DNA from: Candidatus Anammoximicrobium sp. | Lineage (GTDB): Bacteria > Planctomycetota > Planctomycetia > Pirellulales > Pirellulaceae | Assembly: GCA_012515235.1 (NCBI GenBank) | Contig: JAAYYU010000035.1 | Span: forward strand, 1 to 64,000 | Length of the DNA stretch: 64,000 nt | Direction of reading: 5' to 3' | Part shown: positions 15,157 to 25,300 of the stretch, piece after piece | Position numbering within the stretch: the first letter of the stretch is position 1 | Layout: each line of letters opens with the position of its first letter | Notes under the pieces: generated by a model | Database searches by the model: none | Told to the model about the DNA's origin: nothing | What the model saw: the letters and a program-made list of their open reading frames with translations, nothing else | Translations under genes and position numbers: made by a program

Positions 15157-16758
15157 TCACCGGACAACCAACGGCTGCAACGGCACGAGGTTCTTCAGGG
15201 GCGAGAAGTACAAAGCGCCGGTGGGACACGCGGCAACGCACTTGGCGGCGACCGGGCCCAGCGCTTCCTCCAGCGTGCCCTGGAACGGCACTCCCACGCG
15301 CACGTCGAAACCTCGGCCGACAAACGTTAATCCTAACGCATCCCGCGACTCGGCGGCAATCTGGATGCACAGTTCACAGTTGATGCACTTGCCCGGCTCG
15401 TACTGCACCGAACCGGCCCGATTGACCACCACAAAGGCCCGCCGGCCTGCGCGATATTTGCCGGGATCCGCCCCGTACAGCGCCGCATAGCGTTCCAGCC
15501 GGCAAGTGCCGTGCGCCGGGCAACCGCAAGCCAGACAGCGATGCGCCTGGTCCGCCGCTTCGGGCTTGGAAATCGCGTCGACGGCGTAGTTGGAATTGTC
15601 CCGCCGCGGCACATCGGCCGCACGCGCCAGGAACTCCGTCATCTCGCCCGGCTCGACTTTTCCCATCCGGGACGAAAACGGCCGCTGCACCGGTTGAATC
15701 GGCTGGCCCGTCAAAAACTGCGAGATCGCGGCGGCCGCCTCCTTGCCGTCCGCAACGCTTCGCACCACCAGGCATTTGCCGCGAGTCGCGGTGCCGGCCG
15801 CAAAAACGCCCTTGACGTTCGTCTCGTACGTGCCCGCCTGAATCCCGATCCCGCGCGGGCTGACGGCCAGTCCCCAGGCCTGGACGTCGGCCTGATCGGT
15901 GGCCCCACAGGCGACCAGCACGGCGTCGTACTGGGCGGTCAAGTCGCCGAACGGGACCTGCCGGCCGACGCGCGTCCCGGACCGCAGTTCGACGCCCAGG
16001 CGAAAGATCAACCCGGCTTCCGCAGCCAGCGTCTGGCGCGGCAATTCCACCTCTGTGAACTCTTGGTGCAACCGCCCGCCGGGTTGCTCCTGGGCGTCGA
16101 AGACCGTCACCGCGTGGCCGTCGCGACGCAAATGGTACGCGGCGGCCAGGCCCGTCGGGCCGGCGCCAATCACGGCCACGCGCCGCCCCGAATCCGGCCG
16201 GCAAGGCGGCAAGTACGGCTTGCCCGACGCCAGATCCCGGTCGGCCACGTGGCGTTTCAATTCGCACACTTCGACCGGCCCGTCGGCCCCTTGTCGGCGG
16301 CAGCCCTTTTCACAGGGCTTCGGACAGACGCGGCCGAGGATCGCGGGCAAGGCGATGTCTTCTTTGATCGTGGCAATCGCGCTAACGTGGTCCTCGTCGC
16401 CGATCTGCCGTAACATCTGCGGGACGTCCATGTGGACCGGACAGGCGAACACGCACGGTGCGATGCAATCGCCCACGTGGTCGCTGAGCAACAACTCCAG
16501 CGCCGTCCGCCGCAAGCGGTGGACTTCCGGCGTCTCGCTGGCCACCCGCAGGCCGTCGACGACCCGCGTCCCGCAAGCGGGCACCACGCGCCCGCTGTCC
16601 AGCAGTTTAACCACGCAAACCTGGCACGACGTCGAGGGCTTGTAACCCTCCAGGAAGCACAGCGTCGGGATATCGATCCCCAACTTTCTCGCTGCGTCCA
16701 ACACCGTGGCCTCCGCCGGCACTTCAATCGGGCGATCGTCGATGGTGATGGTTGGCAT
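15157..16758 (-). CDS. [2Fe-2S]/FAD/[4Fe-4S] oxidoreductase, partner of NuoEF fusion
   Basis: 533 residues from ATG 16758. An N-terminal NuoG/HydA-type [2Fe-2S] domain has Cys 34, 45, 48 and 62. Next is the DPD/GltD-type helical domain with C-I-A-P-C-V-F-A-C-P and C-P-K-P-C-E-K-G-C. An FAD fold follows, V-I-G-A-G-P-T-G-L-A near 195. C-terminal ferredoxin-like clusters include C-L-A-C-G-C, C-I-N-C-E-L-C and C-V-A-A-C-P-T-G-A-L. The second dinucleotide motif, a GxGxxA found in GltD and NfnB, is missing: the text jumps from the C-G-A-T-D loop to the final G-V-F-A-A-G-T-A. It may pass electrons between NuoF and ferredoxin rather than bind NAD(P)H. There is no H-cluster domain. Confidence 0.78.
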   Translation of the reverse strand: MPTITIDDRPIEVPAEATVLDAARKLGIDIPTLCFLEGYKPSTSCQVCVVKLLDSGRVVPACGTRVVDGLRVASETPEVHRLRRTALELLLSDHVGDCIAPCVFACPVHMDVPQMLRQIGDEDHVSAIATIKEDIALPAILGRVCPKPCEKGCRRQGADGPVEVCELKRHVADRDLASGKPYLPPCRPDSGRRVAVIGAGPTGLAAAYHLRRDGHAVTVFDAQEQPGGRLHQEFTEVELPRQTLAAEAGLIFRLGVELRSGTRVGRQVPFGDLTAQYDAVLVACGATDQADVQAWGLAVSPRGIGIQAGTYETNVKGVFAAGTATRGKCLVVRSVADGKEAAAAISQFLTGQPIQPVQRPFSSRMGKVEPGEMTEFLARAADVPRRDNSNYAVDAISKPEAADQAHRCLACGCPAHGTCRLERYAALYGADPGKYRAGRRAFVVVNRAGSVQYEPGKCINCELCIQIAAESRDALGLTFVGRGFDVRVGVPFQGTLEEALGPVAAKCVAACPTGALYFSPLKNLVPLQPLVVR

Positions 16759-16796
16759 AATCTGCATCCGTTTAGCGGCGAGTTGCGGGCCGTGAG

Positions 16797-19148
16797 TCAC
16801 TCGACGAACACCGCGTTCTCCGGACACACCTGACGGCACGTGTCGCAACGAGTACACTTGTCCATGTCGATGGTGTGCCGGACGTAAGGGGTCATGGGGA
16901 TCGCATCCACCGGACAGTTCTGGGCGCACAGCGTGCAGCCGATGCAGCGGTCGTTGATCTTGTAGGCGATCAGATCCTTGCACTTGCCGGCCGGACAACG
17001 GCCCTGCAGGTGTGCTTCGTATTCGTCGCGGAAGTAACGCAGCGTGGACAGGACGGGATTCGGCGCGGTCTTTCCCAAACCGCACAGGCTGCCGGCACGG
17101 ACGTCCTTGGACAATTGCTCCAGCCGTTCCAAGTCCCCCTTTTGCCCCCGCCCGGCGCAGATCCGGTCCAGGATGTCCAGCATCCGGCGCGTGCCCACGC
17201 GGCAGAACGTACACTTGCCGCAGGACTGATCCTGGGTAAAGCGGAGGAAATAACGGGCGATGTCCACCATGCAATCGGAGTCGTCCAGCACGACCAATCC
17301 GCCGCTGCCCATGATCGCGCCGACCTGGGCCAGCGTCTCGTAGTCGATCGGCGTATCGGCCAATTCCGCCGGCACGCAACCGCCGGACGGGCCGCCGATC
17401 TGCACCGCTTTGAAGCGCCGGCCCGAGGCCACGCCGCCGCCGATCTCCTCCACCACCTGGCGGATCGTGATGCCCATCGGCACTTCGATCAAGCCGCCGC
17501 GGGCGATCTTGCCGGCCAGCGCGAAGACCTTGGTGCCCTTGCTCTTTTCCGTGCCGTAGGCCGCAAAGGCATCCGCGCCGTGGCGCATGATCCAGGGCAC
17601 CGAGGCGTAGGTTTCGACGTTGTTGATCAGCGTCGGCCGCTCCCACAGCCCGCATTCGGCCGGATACGGCGGCCGCAGGTGCGGCATGCCGCGGCGGCCC
17701 TCCATCGACGCCAGCAGCGCGGTCTCTTCGCCGCACACAAACGCTCCCGCGCCCTCCCGCACGCTCAAGTCCAGCGAGAACCCGCTGCCCAGAACGTTCG
17801 CCCCCAACATCCCGCGCTCGTAACAGATGCGCAACGCCTCCCGGACGCGGCGCACCGCCAACGGATACTCGGCGCGAATATAGAAGAAGCCTTCCCGCGC
17901 GCCGACCGCCAGGGCGGCAATCGCCATGCCCTCGATGATCCGATAAGGATAGGACTCCAGAATCATGCGGTCCATGAACGCGCCCGGATCGCCTTCATCG
18001 CCGTTGCAGACGATGTACTTCGTGTCGCCCGCCGCGGCGCGGACTTTTTGCCACTTGACGCCGGTCGGGAAGCCGGCGCCGCCGCGGCCGCGCAGTCCGC
18101 TGTTCTGGATCTCCTGAACGATGGCCGGCGGGTTGTTCTGTTCCAGGCACTGCCGCAACGCCGCGAAGCCGTAGTGCCGCAAGTACTCGTCCAAGTCCGT
18201 CGGATCGATCTGTCCGCAATACTCGGTGGAGAGGTGCTTCTGCGGCCCCAGGAACGAACACACCGGCGCTTCGCGCGGATTGATCGCGTGACGGAGGGCC
18301 GGCTCCGCTTGCTCCTCGTCCGTCAGCACCCGGTCCAGCCAGCGGCGGGCGGAGTAGCCGACCCGCTTCCACAGGCCGCGCGGCTTGAAGTGCCGCAGCA
18401 CGATCGACTCGACGTCTTCCGCCTGAACGCGGGCGTACAGGTTGGCGGGGCCCTGCAGCGGCACGACCTCGACCAGCGGCGTCTGGTGGCACATCCCGAC
18501 ACAGCCCACGCGTTTGGCGCTGGCCGCCGCGCCGCTTTCCGCCAGGACGCGATCCAGCGCTGCGCGCACCTTGCCGCTGCCCTGCGCGACGCAGCAGGAA
18601 CCGAGTCCGACGCGGATCTCGCCCTCCACGTGCGCCGGCGGCCGCCGGGCGAGCGCCGGCTGGGCGGGCGCGCCGTCTTGATGGTCCAGGAAATCCCGGA
18701 TCACGTCATGGACCATGCGGGGCGTCAGGCGACCGTAGGTCAAGTTGTCGATCTGGACCACCGGCGCCAACGTGCAGCAACCCAGACAGGCCACCGCCTG
18801 CAGCGTAAACTGGCCTGCCGCATCGGTGTCTTCGCCGTCGGCCAGATGCAATTCCTTGGCGATGGCGTCTCGCACCAATTCCGCGCCTTTGACGTGGCAC
18901 GCGGTGCCGACACAGACTTGGATCAAATGTCGCCCGACCGGCCGGTGACGGAACTGCGTGTAGAAGCTGGACACGCCCGTGATCGAAGCCGGGGTGATTT
19001 CCGTCTGCGCGCAAACTCGGCGCAGAGCCTCCTCGGGCAGGTAATGATAGTGCTCCTGCAGTCGCTGCAGGATGGGAATCACCGCCTCCGGCCCGCGGCC
19101 GATCTGCTCCACGATGCGATCGACAAAGGTTAAGTCCAAGTCAGACAT
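16797..19148 (-). CDS. NuoE-NuoF fusion with C-terminal ferredoxin domain
   Basis: 783 residues in one frame. Residues 1-155 are NuoE/HydC-like with thioredoxin-fold [2Fe-2S] cysteines (C-V-G-T-A-C, then C-L-G-C-C). Residues ~175-250 are the second thioredoxin-like [2Fe-2S] domain seen at the N-terminus of HydB/HndC. Residues ~320-700 are NuoF: G-L-R-G-R-G-G-A-G-F-P-T-G for FMN/NADH and S-C-G-K-C-T-F-C-R near 640 for [4Fe-4S]. The end has two ferredoxin motifs. It is built for NADH oxidation with electron branching. The FAD partner starts 38 bp downstream. It resembles Hyd, Hnd or Stn modules but has no [FeFe]-hydrogenase subunit beside it. Confidence 0.88.
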   Translation of the reverse strand: MSDLDLTFVDRIVEQIGRGPEAVIPILQRLQEHYHYLPEEALRRVCAQTEITPASITGVSSFYTQFRHRPVGRHLIQVCVGTACHVKGAELVRDAIAKELHLADGEDTDAAGQFTLQAVACLGCCTLAPVVQIDNLTYGRLTPRMVHDVIRDFLDHQDGAPAQPALARRPPAHVEGEIRVGLGSCCVAQGSGKVRAALDRVLAESGAAASAKRVGCVGMCHQTPLVEVVPLQGPANLYARVQAEDVESIVLRHFKPRGLWKRVGYSARRWLDRVLTDEEQAEPALRHAINPREAPVCSFLGPQKHLSTEYCGQIDPTDLDEYLRHYGFAALRQCLEQNNPPAIVQEIQNSGLRGRGGAGFPTGVKWQKVRAAAGDTKYIVCNGDEGDPGAFMDRMILESYPYRIIEGMAIAALAVGAREGFFYIRAEYPLAVRRVREALRICYERGMLGANVLGSGFSLDLSVREGAGAFVCGEETALLASMEGRRGMPHLRPPYPAECGLWERPTLINNVETYASVPWIMRHGADAFAAYGTEKSKGTKVFALAGKIARGGLIEVPMGITIRQVVEEIGGGVASGRRFKAVQIGGPSGGCVPAELADTPIDYETLAQVGAIMGSGGLVVLDDSDCMVDIARYFLRFTQDQSCGKCTFCRVGTRRMLDILDRICAGRGQKGDLERLEQLSKDVRAGSLCGLGKTAPNPVLSTLRYFRDEYEAHLQGRCPAGKCKDLIAYKINDRCIGCTLCAQNCPVDAIPMTPYVRHTIDMDKCTRCDTCRQVCPENAVFVE

Positions 19149-19248
19149 GTTGATCGGTCGAGGCCTTAAAGGTTCGTACCAGCGCGTCGCTCAAGATTCT
19201 AGTCGCCACGAGGCGGGAAGGGAATTCCCACTGCGGCCCGATCTCCCG

Positions 19249-20352
19249 TCAAAACAACCGATCTGTGGAACTGATGAAGTGCTCCGCCGTCTCGCGGCTG
19301 ATGCGGCCGCCCTGCAGCAGGCGGCGGATCGACTCGTCCAGCGTCAGCATCCCCTCACTGCGGCCTGTGAGAATGCTGTTGTCGATGGATTCGATCTTGC
19401 CGAACCGGATGGCGCTGGCGACAGGCCCGTTGTTGAACAGGATTTCCAGAGCCAACACGCGCTTGTCGCCTCTGCAGAGGCTGGGCAGCAAATGCTGCGA
19501 GATCACCGCCCGCAGGCTGAACGAGAGCTGCGAGCGGATTTCCCGCTGGACGTCTTGCGGAAACAGGTCGGCGTAGCGCGAGATCGCGCCTTTGGCGTCG
19601 CGAGTGTGCAAGGTCGAGAAGACCAGGTGGCCCGTTTCGGCGGCGCTCAGGGCAACTTGCGCGGTCTCCCGATCGCGAATTTCCCCCGCCAGGATCACGT
19701 CCGGGTCCTGACGCAGACCGTATTTCAGCCCGTCTGCAAACGTATGCACGTCCAAGCCGACCTCCCGTTGCGTCACGATCGAATGAGGCGTCCTGGGGAA
19801 GACATACTCGACCGGCTCCTCGACCGTCAGAATGCGGTAGCCGCCCGACCGGTTCAAAAGGTTCACGATCATCGCCAGCGACGTCGTCTTTCCGGAGCCG
19901 GCCACGCCGCAGAACAGCACCAGTCCGTTGCGGAAGTGAACCAACCGCTGGGCCAGGCTCTCGGGAAACCCGGCCCACTGGAAATCGGGAATGGCGGAGG
20001 GAATGACGCGGAAACACGCGCCGATTTGCTGATCCGAAAGGAAGTAGTTGGCCCGGAATCGGCGATTCCGATCTTCCTGTGTCACCTCAAAGGCGAAATC
20101 GACATTCTTGTCGGCTTGAAAGCGGGCCAGTGCGTATTGCGGGCACAGGGGCGTCAGCAGTCCGTGGACGGTCTCGCGGTCCAGCGGCGGTTCGTCCAAC
20201 TCCTGCAATTCGCCGTGCAGACGAAGCACGGGAGGATGATGCACCACCACATGCAGGTCCGACGCTCCCGCTTCCGCCGCTCGCACCAGCCAGCTTCGCA
20301 ACGGATCCGGACAGCCCGATTGACTGGCGGCATTCGACCCAGGCGTACTCAT
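19249..20352 (-). CDS. PilT-like type IV pilus ATPase
   Basis: 367 residues from ATG 20352 (GGGAG 9 bp upstream). An in-frame ATG at 20370 is possible. The PAS-like N-terminal domain contains S-D-L-H-V-V-V-H. Walker A is G-V-A-G-S-G-K-T-T, the Asp box I-L-T-V-E-E-P-V-E-Y is present, and Walker B is D-P-D-V-I-L-A-G-E-I-R-D. The His boxes are T-G-H-L-V-F-S-T-L-H-T. PilT members power pilus retraction at the inner membrane. No other pilus gene is in the window. The tail lacks the full PilT end, so a paralogue of PilT/PilU is also possible. It lies 100 bp upstream of the NuoEF gene, probably a separate unit. Confidence 0.85.
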   Translation of the reverse strand: MSTPGSNAASQSGCPDPLRSWLVRAAEAGASDLHVVVHHPPVLRLHGELQELDEPPLDRETVHGLLTPLCPQYALARFQADKNVDFAFEVTQEDRNRRFRANYFLSDQQIGACFRVIPSAIPDFQWAGFPESLAQRLVHFRNGLVLFCGVAGSGKTTSLAMIVNLLNRSGGYRILTVEEPVEYVFPRTPHSIVTQREVGLDVHTFADGLKYGLRQDPDVILAGEIRDRETAQVALSAAETGHLVFSTLHTRDAKGAISRYADLFPQDVQREIRSQLSFSLRAVISQHLLPSLCRGDKRVLALEILFNNGPVASAIRFGKIESIDNSILTGRSEGMLTLDESIRRLLQGGRISRETAEHFISSTDRLF

Positions 20353-20676
20353 GGCAATCACGTCTCCCATTTGGCGGCCTAGGCTCTCAGGGATGTTATC
20401 GCGGATTCGCGAACCGCTTGCACAAAGCGGTCGCTGGCCGATAGGGGGAACCTGGCAAGTACCTGGCGTGGGTCAAGAAGCGACGCTGAATCGGGGCGCA
20501 TCGCAGCCGACAAGGTGGTCCTCCCTGCGGTGCTGTGGCCCAGAGGCAGAAAGAGCCGGCTTCCAAAAGCCGGCTCATCGAGGCCCAGCGGCGAACTGGG
20601 GCAAGCCACTGCACTGGGGGGCTGACCCCGCCCCGTTCGCCAGAACTGAGGCAAGAAGGGCAATTGCGGCCAGGCG
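20353..20676. other. Spacer between pilT-like and CxxCH genes
   Basis: No gene supported. It contains the terminator-like hairpin at 20549-20576. I saw no clear promoter for the pilT-like gene. Confidence 0.4.
20549..20576 (-). terminator. Intrinsic terminator after the CxxCH gene
   Basis: On the minus strand GAGCCGGCTT and AAGCCGGCTC pair perfectly over 10 bp with a TTGG loop, followed by TTTCTG. It lies ~100 bp after the stop of the gene at 20677-21057. The U run is short. Confidence 0.6.
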
Positions 20677-21057
20677 TTACTTCGGATCGGTGCCGGGGGC
20701 TTTGCCGGCCTCGATCAGTTTCCCAAACGGTTCGCCGCTCGCCGACTTTTCCGCGGCCGCCTTCTTCATGGCGGCTTTGACGCTGGCGGCGAGTTTTTCC
20801 TTGTCCGACTTCTGATCAACGTAGTTTTCCTCGCTCAGCCCGGACTTGGCCAGAGCCTCGCCGTAGGTGTTTCGGATCGCCTTGGCCTTGCCATTCACGT
20901 GGCAGAAATTGCATTTCAATTCTTCCACAACTGGAGCGATCTTCTTGCCCTTGGCCTCGGCGTCAAGAGTCTTCTTATAGTCCGGCCGAGCCAATGCCGA
21001 CGGGGCCAAGACACCAACGACGAATACGGTCGCGAGCAGCATTCCGAACGTTCTCAC
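20677..21057 (-). CDS. Exported small c-type cytochrome-like protein
   Basis: 126 residues from GTG 21057, with GGGAGG 9 bp upstream. A signal peptide precedes A-L-A-R. One heme c motif, C-N-F-C-H, is at residues 49-53, in the context E-L-K-C-N-F-C-H-V. The C-terminal half is Lys/Ala-rich and charged. A distal Met ligand is not obvious. It is probably a periplasmic electron carrier or a heme-binding protein of a planctomycete-specific group. A terminator-like hairpin follows. It sits alone, though near the NADH/ferredoxin genes. Confidence 0.75.
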   Translation of the reverse strand: MRTFGMLLATVFVVGVLAPSALARPDYKKTLDAEAKGKKIAPVVEELKCNFCHVNGKAKAIRNTYGEALAKSGLSEENYVDQKSDKEKLAASVKAAMKKAAAEKSASGEPFGKLIEAGKAPGTDPK

Positions 21058-21562
21058 AAGGCACCTCCCAAGTCTGTAGGAAACATCACGAGTTCAGCAA
21101 AAGGGGCGAGTCCGGCCTGCCCCCGCAGGGAACAGACCGGCAAACCGCGACACGCTCGCGGCGGGTTGGAAGCCTGCTAGGGTTAGTAAAACCAGACAAC
21201 ATGCCCTTGTCAAGCGTTCTTAGACGCAGATCACTCTGCCGAGGGGATACAGGCAGACCCGCCGAGTCTTGGAAGGACAGGATGCCGAGACGCGATCTTT
21301 GTCGATTTGGCTAAACCGTCGCACGCCCAGCGAGTATAATGACGCACGGGAGGCCCTCGTTCATGGTCGGGCATCCCCGGACAGGTTGGGCAAAATTCAT
21401 GCCGCCCCCCAAGTCGGACTTGCGTCACAAACGTGGCCTTGCGTCACCCAGGCGGACTGAAGTCCGCCCTACGGTGGGTTCGCTCAGGGCGGACAGGACG
21501 CACGTCGATGGGGCGAGGGTGGTGACCGCGAGTTTTCATTTTACACAGCCTAAACGCGCCTG
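21058..21562. other. Intergenic region with REP-like palindrome
   Basis: No gene supported. GGCGGACTGAAGTCCGCC (21451-21468) is a perfect 8-bp stem followed by CTACG. The same ending follows another hairpin at 30630-30651. This looks like a short dispersed palindrome of the REP type. Confidence 0.5.
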
Positions 21563-22306
21563 ATGTCGCGAAGCCAAAGCATCGACCGAATCCTGGAGGA
21601 CTGGGCTTACGACCCGCAGACGGTCAACGTGCGCATCGTCCGCGCCGACGATGGCCGTGAGGTCATCCAAATGCGGGTCGATATGGGCTTGCTGCAAATG
21701 GAGACAACGGGGCGTCCCGACGGCGACCGGCCGCACGGCTGCCAGACGTACTATGATTATCTCGTCAAGCTGGCTTTCCGGGACGAAGACTTCGAGTTGA
21801 CCGAGGAGCAGTGCCAGGAGGCCGATCGCGAGTTTGCGCAGTTCTACCACCGGCGCATGTGTTGGCTGACACTGGAGGAGTACTCGCGCGCTTTGGCGGA
21901 CGCGGACCACACGCTGGTCCTGATGGATTTCTGCGCCGAGCATTCGCCGGATGAGAGTTGGACGATGTCTCACGAACAGTATCGTCCCTTTGTCCTGTTT
22001 CATCGGATTCAAGCCGCCGCGCTGGAACAGCTGAAACGTCAGTCCCCCGAAGCAGCCGTCCATACACTGAATGTCGGCCTGGAAGAACTGCGCGAGTTGT
22101 TCGCCGACCACGATGCCGAGGAGATGTTTGAAGACAGCGAATTGGCGGTGCGACTGAGCGATTTGCGCGAGTCGCTGCGCGCCCAGTATCACGTGGGACG
22201 CACCCTGCAGGAACGGCTGCAGGACGCCGTCGCGGAGGAGAAGTACGAACTGGCAGCCCAACTCCGCGACGAACTTGTCAAGCAGCAGACGCGGCCGCGG
22301 CCCTGA
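21563..22306 (+). CDS. UvrB/UvrC (UVR) motif protein
   Basis: 247 residues. The C-terminal ~30 residues form a UVR motif, L-Q-E-R-L-Q-D-A-V-A-E-E-K-Y-E-L-A-A-Q-L-R-D-E, the helical hairpin through which UvrB and UvrC (and McsA, ClpC) interact. The rest is acidic and helical. I recognise no catalytic domain. Conserved small UVR proteins of this type are usual in planctomycetes. It could be a regulator or adaptor of a Clp or repair complex. The gene is adjacent to the convergent GH106-like gene with only 4 bp between stops. Confidence 0.8.
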   Translation: MSRSQSIDRILEDWAYDPQTVNVRIVRADDGREVIQMRVDMGLLQMETTGRPDGDRPHGCQTYYDYLVKLAFRDEDFELTEEQCQEADREFAQFYHRRMCWLTLEEYSRALADADHTLVLMDFCAEHSPDESWTMSHEQYRPFVLFHRIQAAALEQLKRQSPEAAVHTLNVGLEELRELFADHDAEEMFEDSELAVRLSDLRESLRAQYHVGRTLQERLQDAVAEEKYELAAQLRDELVKQQTRPRP

Positions 22307-22310
22307 GCCG

Positions 22311-25300
22311 TCACGGCACGCTCCCACGCCAGGTGCCGCGGATCCGCACCGGACCGATCAGGCCGGCGGGGGCCGGTTTGCTGCCCAGACGGTTGCGGAT
22401 GTCGGCCGCCAAGAACGGCTTGAACTGCAGCGGGCCGGCGTCCGGGAATCCCTGCGGATACCTCTTGTCGCCGATCAGGCGGTTCAACCAGGCGTTGGTC
22501 ACGCCCACTTCCAGCGTATTCGCACCGGCTTGGACGGCGTTTGTCACGTCCACGATGAACGGGGGCTTCCACAATACTCCCAAATTGCGGCCGTTCACCA
22601 GCACCTCGGCCAACGATTCCACGCGGCCCAGGTCGAGCAGCACGCGCCGGCCATCGCCCAGGCGGTCGCCCGGCAAGTCAAAAGTGCGGCGGTACCTCGC
22701 CGTCCCGGAAAAATAGCGAATGGCCTCCTGCGGATGCTCGGCCCACGAAATCAGCCTCTCAAAGGTCGTCCGCTCCGGCACGTCCATCCCGGCCGGGAAG
22801 GCGACTTCCCAAGGGCCGCCGATGTTCAGCGGCGGAGGCAGGTCCCGTGTCGCAAAGGTGGATTGCCGTCCGTCAGCCAGCGTGACGCGGTAGGCTCCGG
22901 CGGCGGAGACTTCGGCCACCAAACCGCCGTCCGTGCCGCGCGTGACCGCCACCGGGGGCAGGAACGCGGACTCTGCCGCGGGCGGCGATGACTTGGCCAA
23001 CTCGGCGATCTCGGCCGCCGTCAAACCTCGACCGAAAGACCGGATCTCGCCCAGTTCGCCTTGGAACGGTCCAGCCGCTCCGTCCGCTCCGCCGCGGGGA
23101 CTCGGATGCACCGTGTACCGGCTCTGCAAGCCCTGGCGGGCCAGCGTTCCATTCAGGTACAAGCTGGGTCGGCCGCCGGCGTACACGACGGCCACGTGGG
23201 TCCAGCCGGTCAAAGCCGCGGCGTGGACCAGCAGCGGAGCGAAGTAGCTGGACGAGTGTTCGTACACGGCGACGCCGTTGCGGCCCGCAGAGAGGCCGGC
23301 GCAGGCGTGTCGGTCGTCGCCGAACAGCGAGGCTCCGTGCGCGGGGAAAACGGCGTCGTTGCGGGCCACGTGGAGAAACACGCCGGTGTCGGCTTCCTTC
23401 GGCAGCCCGATGTCCGCGTTCGGCTTCAGCCAGACCGCTAGGGTAAAATGACTGACGCTGTCCTTGTCCGCCGCCGCCTGCGGTTCGACCGCCTTGGCGG
23501 CCGTGCTCAGAACGGTCCGGCCATCGCGAGTCACCTCCGTCACCGCCAAGGCCGGATCGGCGGCGCTGCGGAACAGCACGAACACCGAACCGCGCGGCTC
23601 CAACTCGATCGGCACGCGCACGCCGCCCGGCACAGGCTCAAACGCCGCCGCGGCCGCGATCCGTCCGCTGGCCGCGCACCACAACTCCGGGGCTTTCCCC
23701 GCCACGCGGAACACGGGCGTGATCCGGGCTGCGTGCTCGCTCTGGTTGGACAGGAAGTAGATGTCCGCATCGTCGGCAGTGCGATGGGTCCATAACAGCT
23801 TCCGGGGAGGGATGCCGCTGACGTCCGGCGGCGTCTTCAGTTCGTCCAGCACGGCCTGCAAATCCAAGCCGCGGAACACCCGTCCTCGGCCGAAGCGGAC
23901 CTGCTTCACGTTTTTACCGTCGCAGTTGGCCCAAATCTCTGCGGCCAGTTTCTGCACCTGCACATCGCAGGCCGGATAGTCCTGCAGGCTTGGCGACCGA
24001 GACGGCGGCGGGCCAAGCACGGCGCCGCCGGCCGCCACCAGGTCGCGGATCTTCTGCAGCAGTTCCGGCCGCATGGTGTCGAGTTCCGGCAGCACCAGCA
24101 GCCGATAGCGCGTGCCGTCAGGCAGCATGAAATGCTCGCCGGCCACGTCCAGCCGCTGCTGGATGACTTCGGCATTGAGGTAGTCAAAATCGTAGCCGGC
24201 CGGCAACTCCGGCTGCCGCACACCGGTCATTTTTGGCGTGTCTTCGCCGATGAAGTACGCGACGTCCGCCACGTGCCGGCCCTGCTGCAGCAGGAAATGC
24301 GAGCGGCGGAGGTAGTCGATCCACGAGCGGCTCGACGCGAACCACGTGTTGTGCCGGTTGAACTCGGTTCCGAACCAGGCGTTCACGCCCGGACGCCGCT
24401 CGTCCGACGGTTGGTGGATGTAGACGTGCAGCACGAAGTGGTTGATGCCCTCGGTCACCGCCCAATCGCCGCGGCGTTTCAGCGCCCACGGCGTGCTGAC
24501 GAAAAACGGGCCGCCCGTGAAGGCCTCGGCAGACGTGACCGGCATGCCGTAGAGGTGCGAGGCGGACGAGGCCGCCCGCAGTTCGATGCTGCCCAACTCG
24601 CCGGTCGCCCAGAACTCGCCGCTGATGTGATCGGCCTGCCCGCCGTATTGCAGGAATTCCGCGGGAAAGCCCCAGTGCCCGTAGTTCTCCAGCCACAACT
24701 GCAGCCCGTGGCGGCGGCAGGCGTCGCGCAGGCCGCCCACGTAATCCAGGGCCACACGGTCGGCGACCAGTCTCCGCAGATCCCACAGGAAGCGGTCCGA
24801 TTGGTCGGCACTGCCCACGACGCGGCCGGTGAGCGCCGGCAACCAGCGGCGCGCGTCGTACCCGTAACGCTGGCAGAACAAGTCGCCGAATCCGTCGGTC
24901 CAGTTTTGCGGCCCCATTTCGTAGCTGTCCGCGACGACGTGCCGGAAAGCCCGCCGTTCGCCGGCCGGCATGCGTGCCAGCAGCTTGCCGATGAACGCCT
25001 CGAAGTGCGCCTCCGCAGCCTGGCGATTCATCTTGTCCACTTCCAGGCCTTGGCCTTCCGGCGAGGCGGGTGAGTTCTTGGTGCCGGTCGGCGTCATGCC
25101 GGTGCGGAGGATGATCCACTCGCCCGCCGGCACGTCCCAACGCAGCGTGCCGTCGGCCGCGATCCGATCGCCCAGGTCGAGAACCTCGTGCGCGGGAACG
25201 GCCAGCTGCGGCACGTCCGGTTCGGCTTGTCGCGGCCAGAGGTACGTGTCCCACAGGGGCAGCGGCGTGGGGTGCATCTTGCCGAGCTGCTTCTCGACAA

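Noticed and set aside
15157-16758. [FeFe]-hydrogenase catalytic subunit as partner of NuoEF
   Set aside because: No H-cluster cysteine motifs (TSCCPxW, MPCxxKxxE) are present; the protein has a GltD-like FAD fold instead.
16875-19133. 752-codon plus-strand frame opposite the NuoEF fusion
   Set aside because: Shadow of the real gene: Arg/His/Gln-rich, no motifs, no ribosome binding site.
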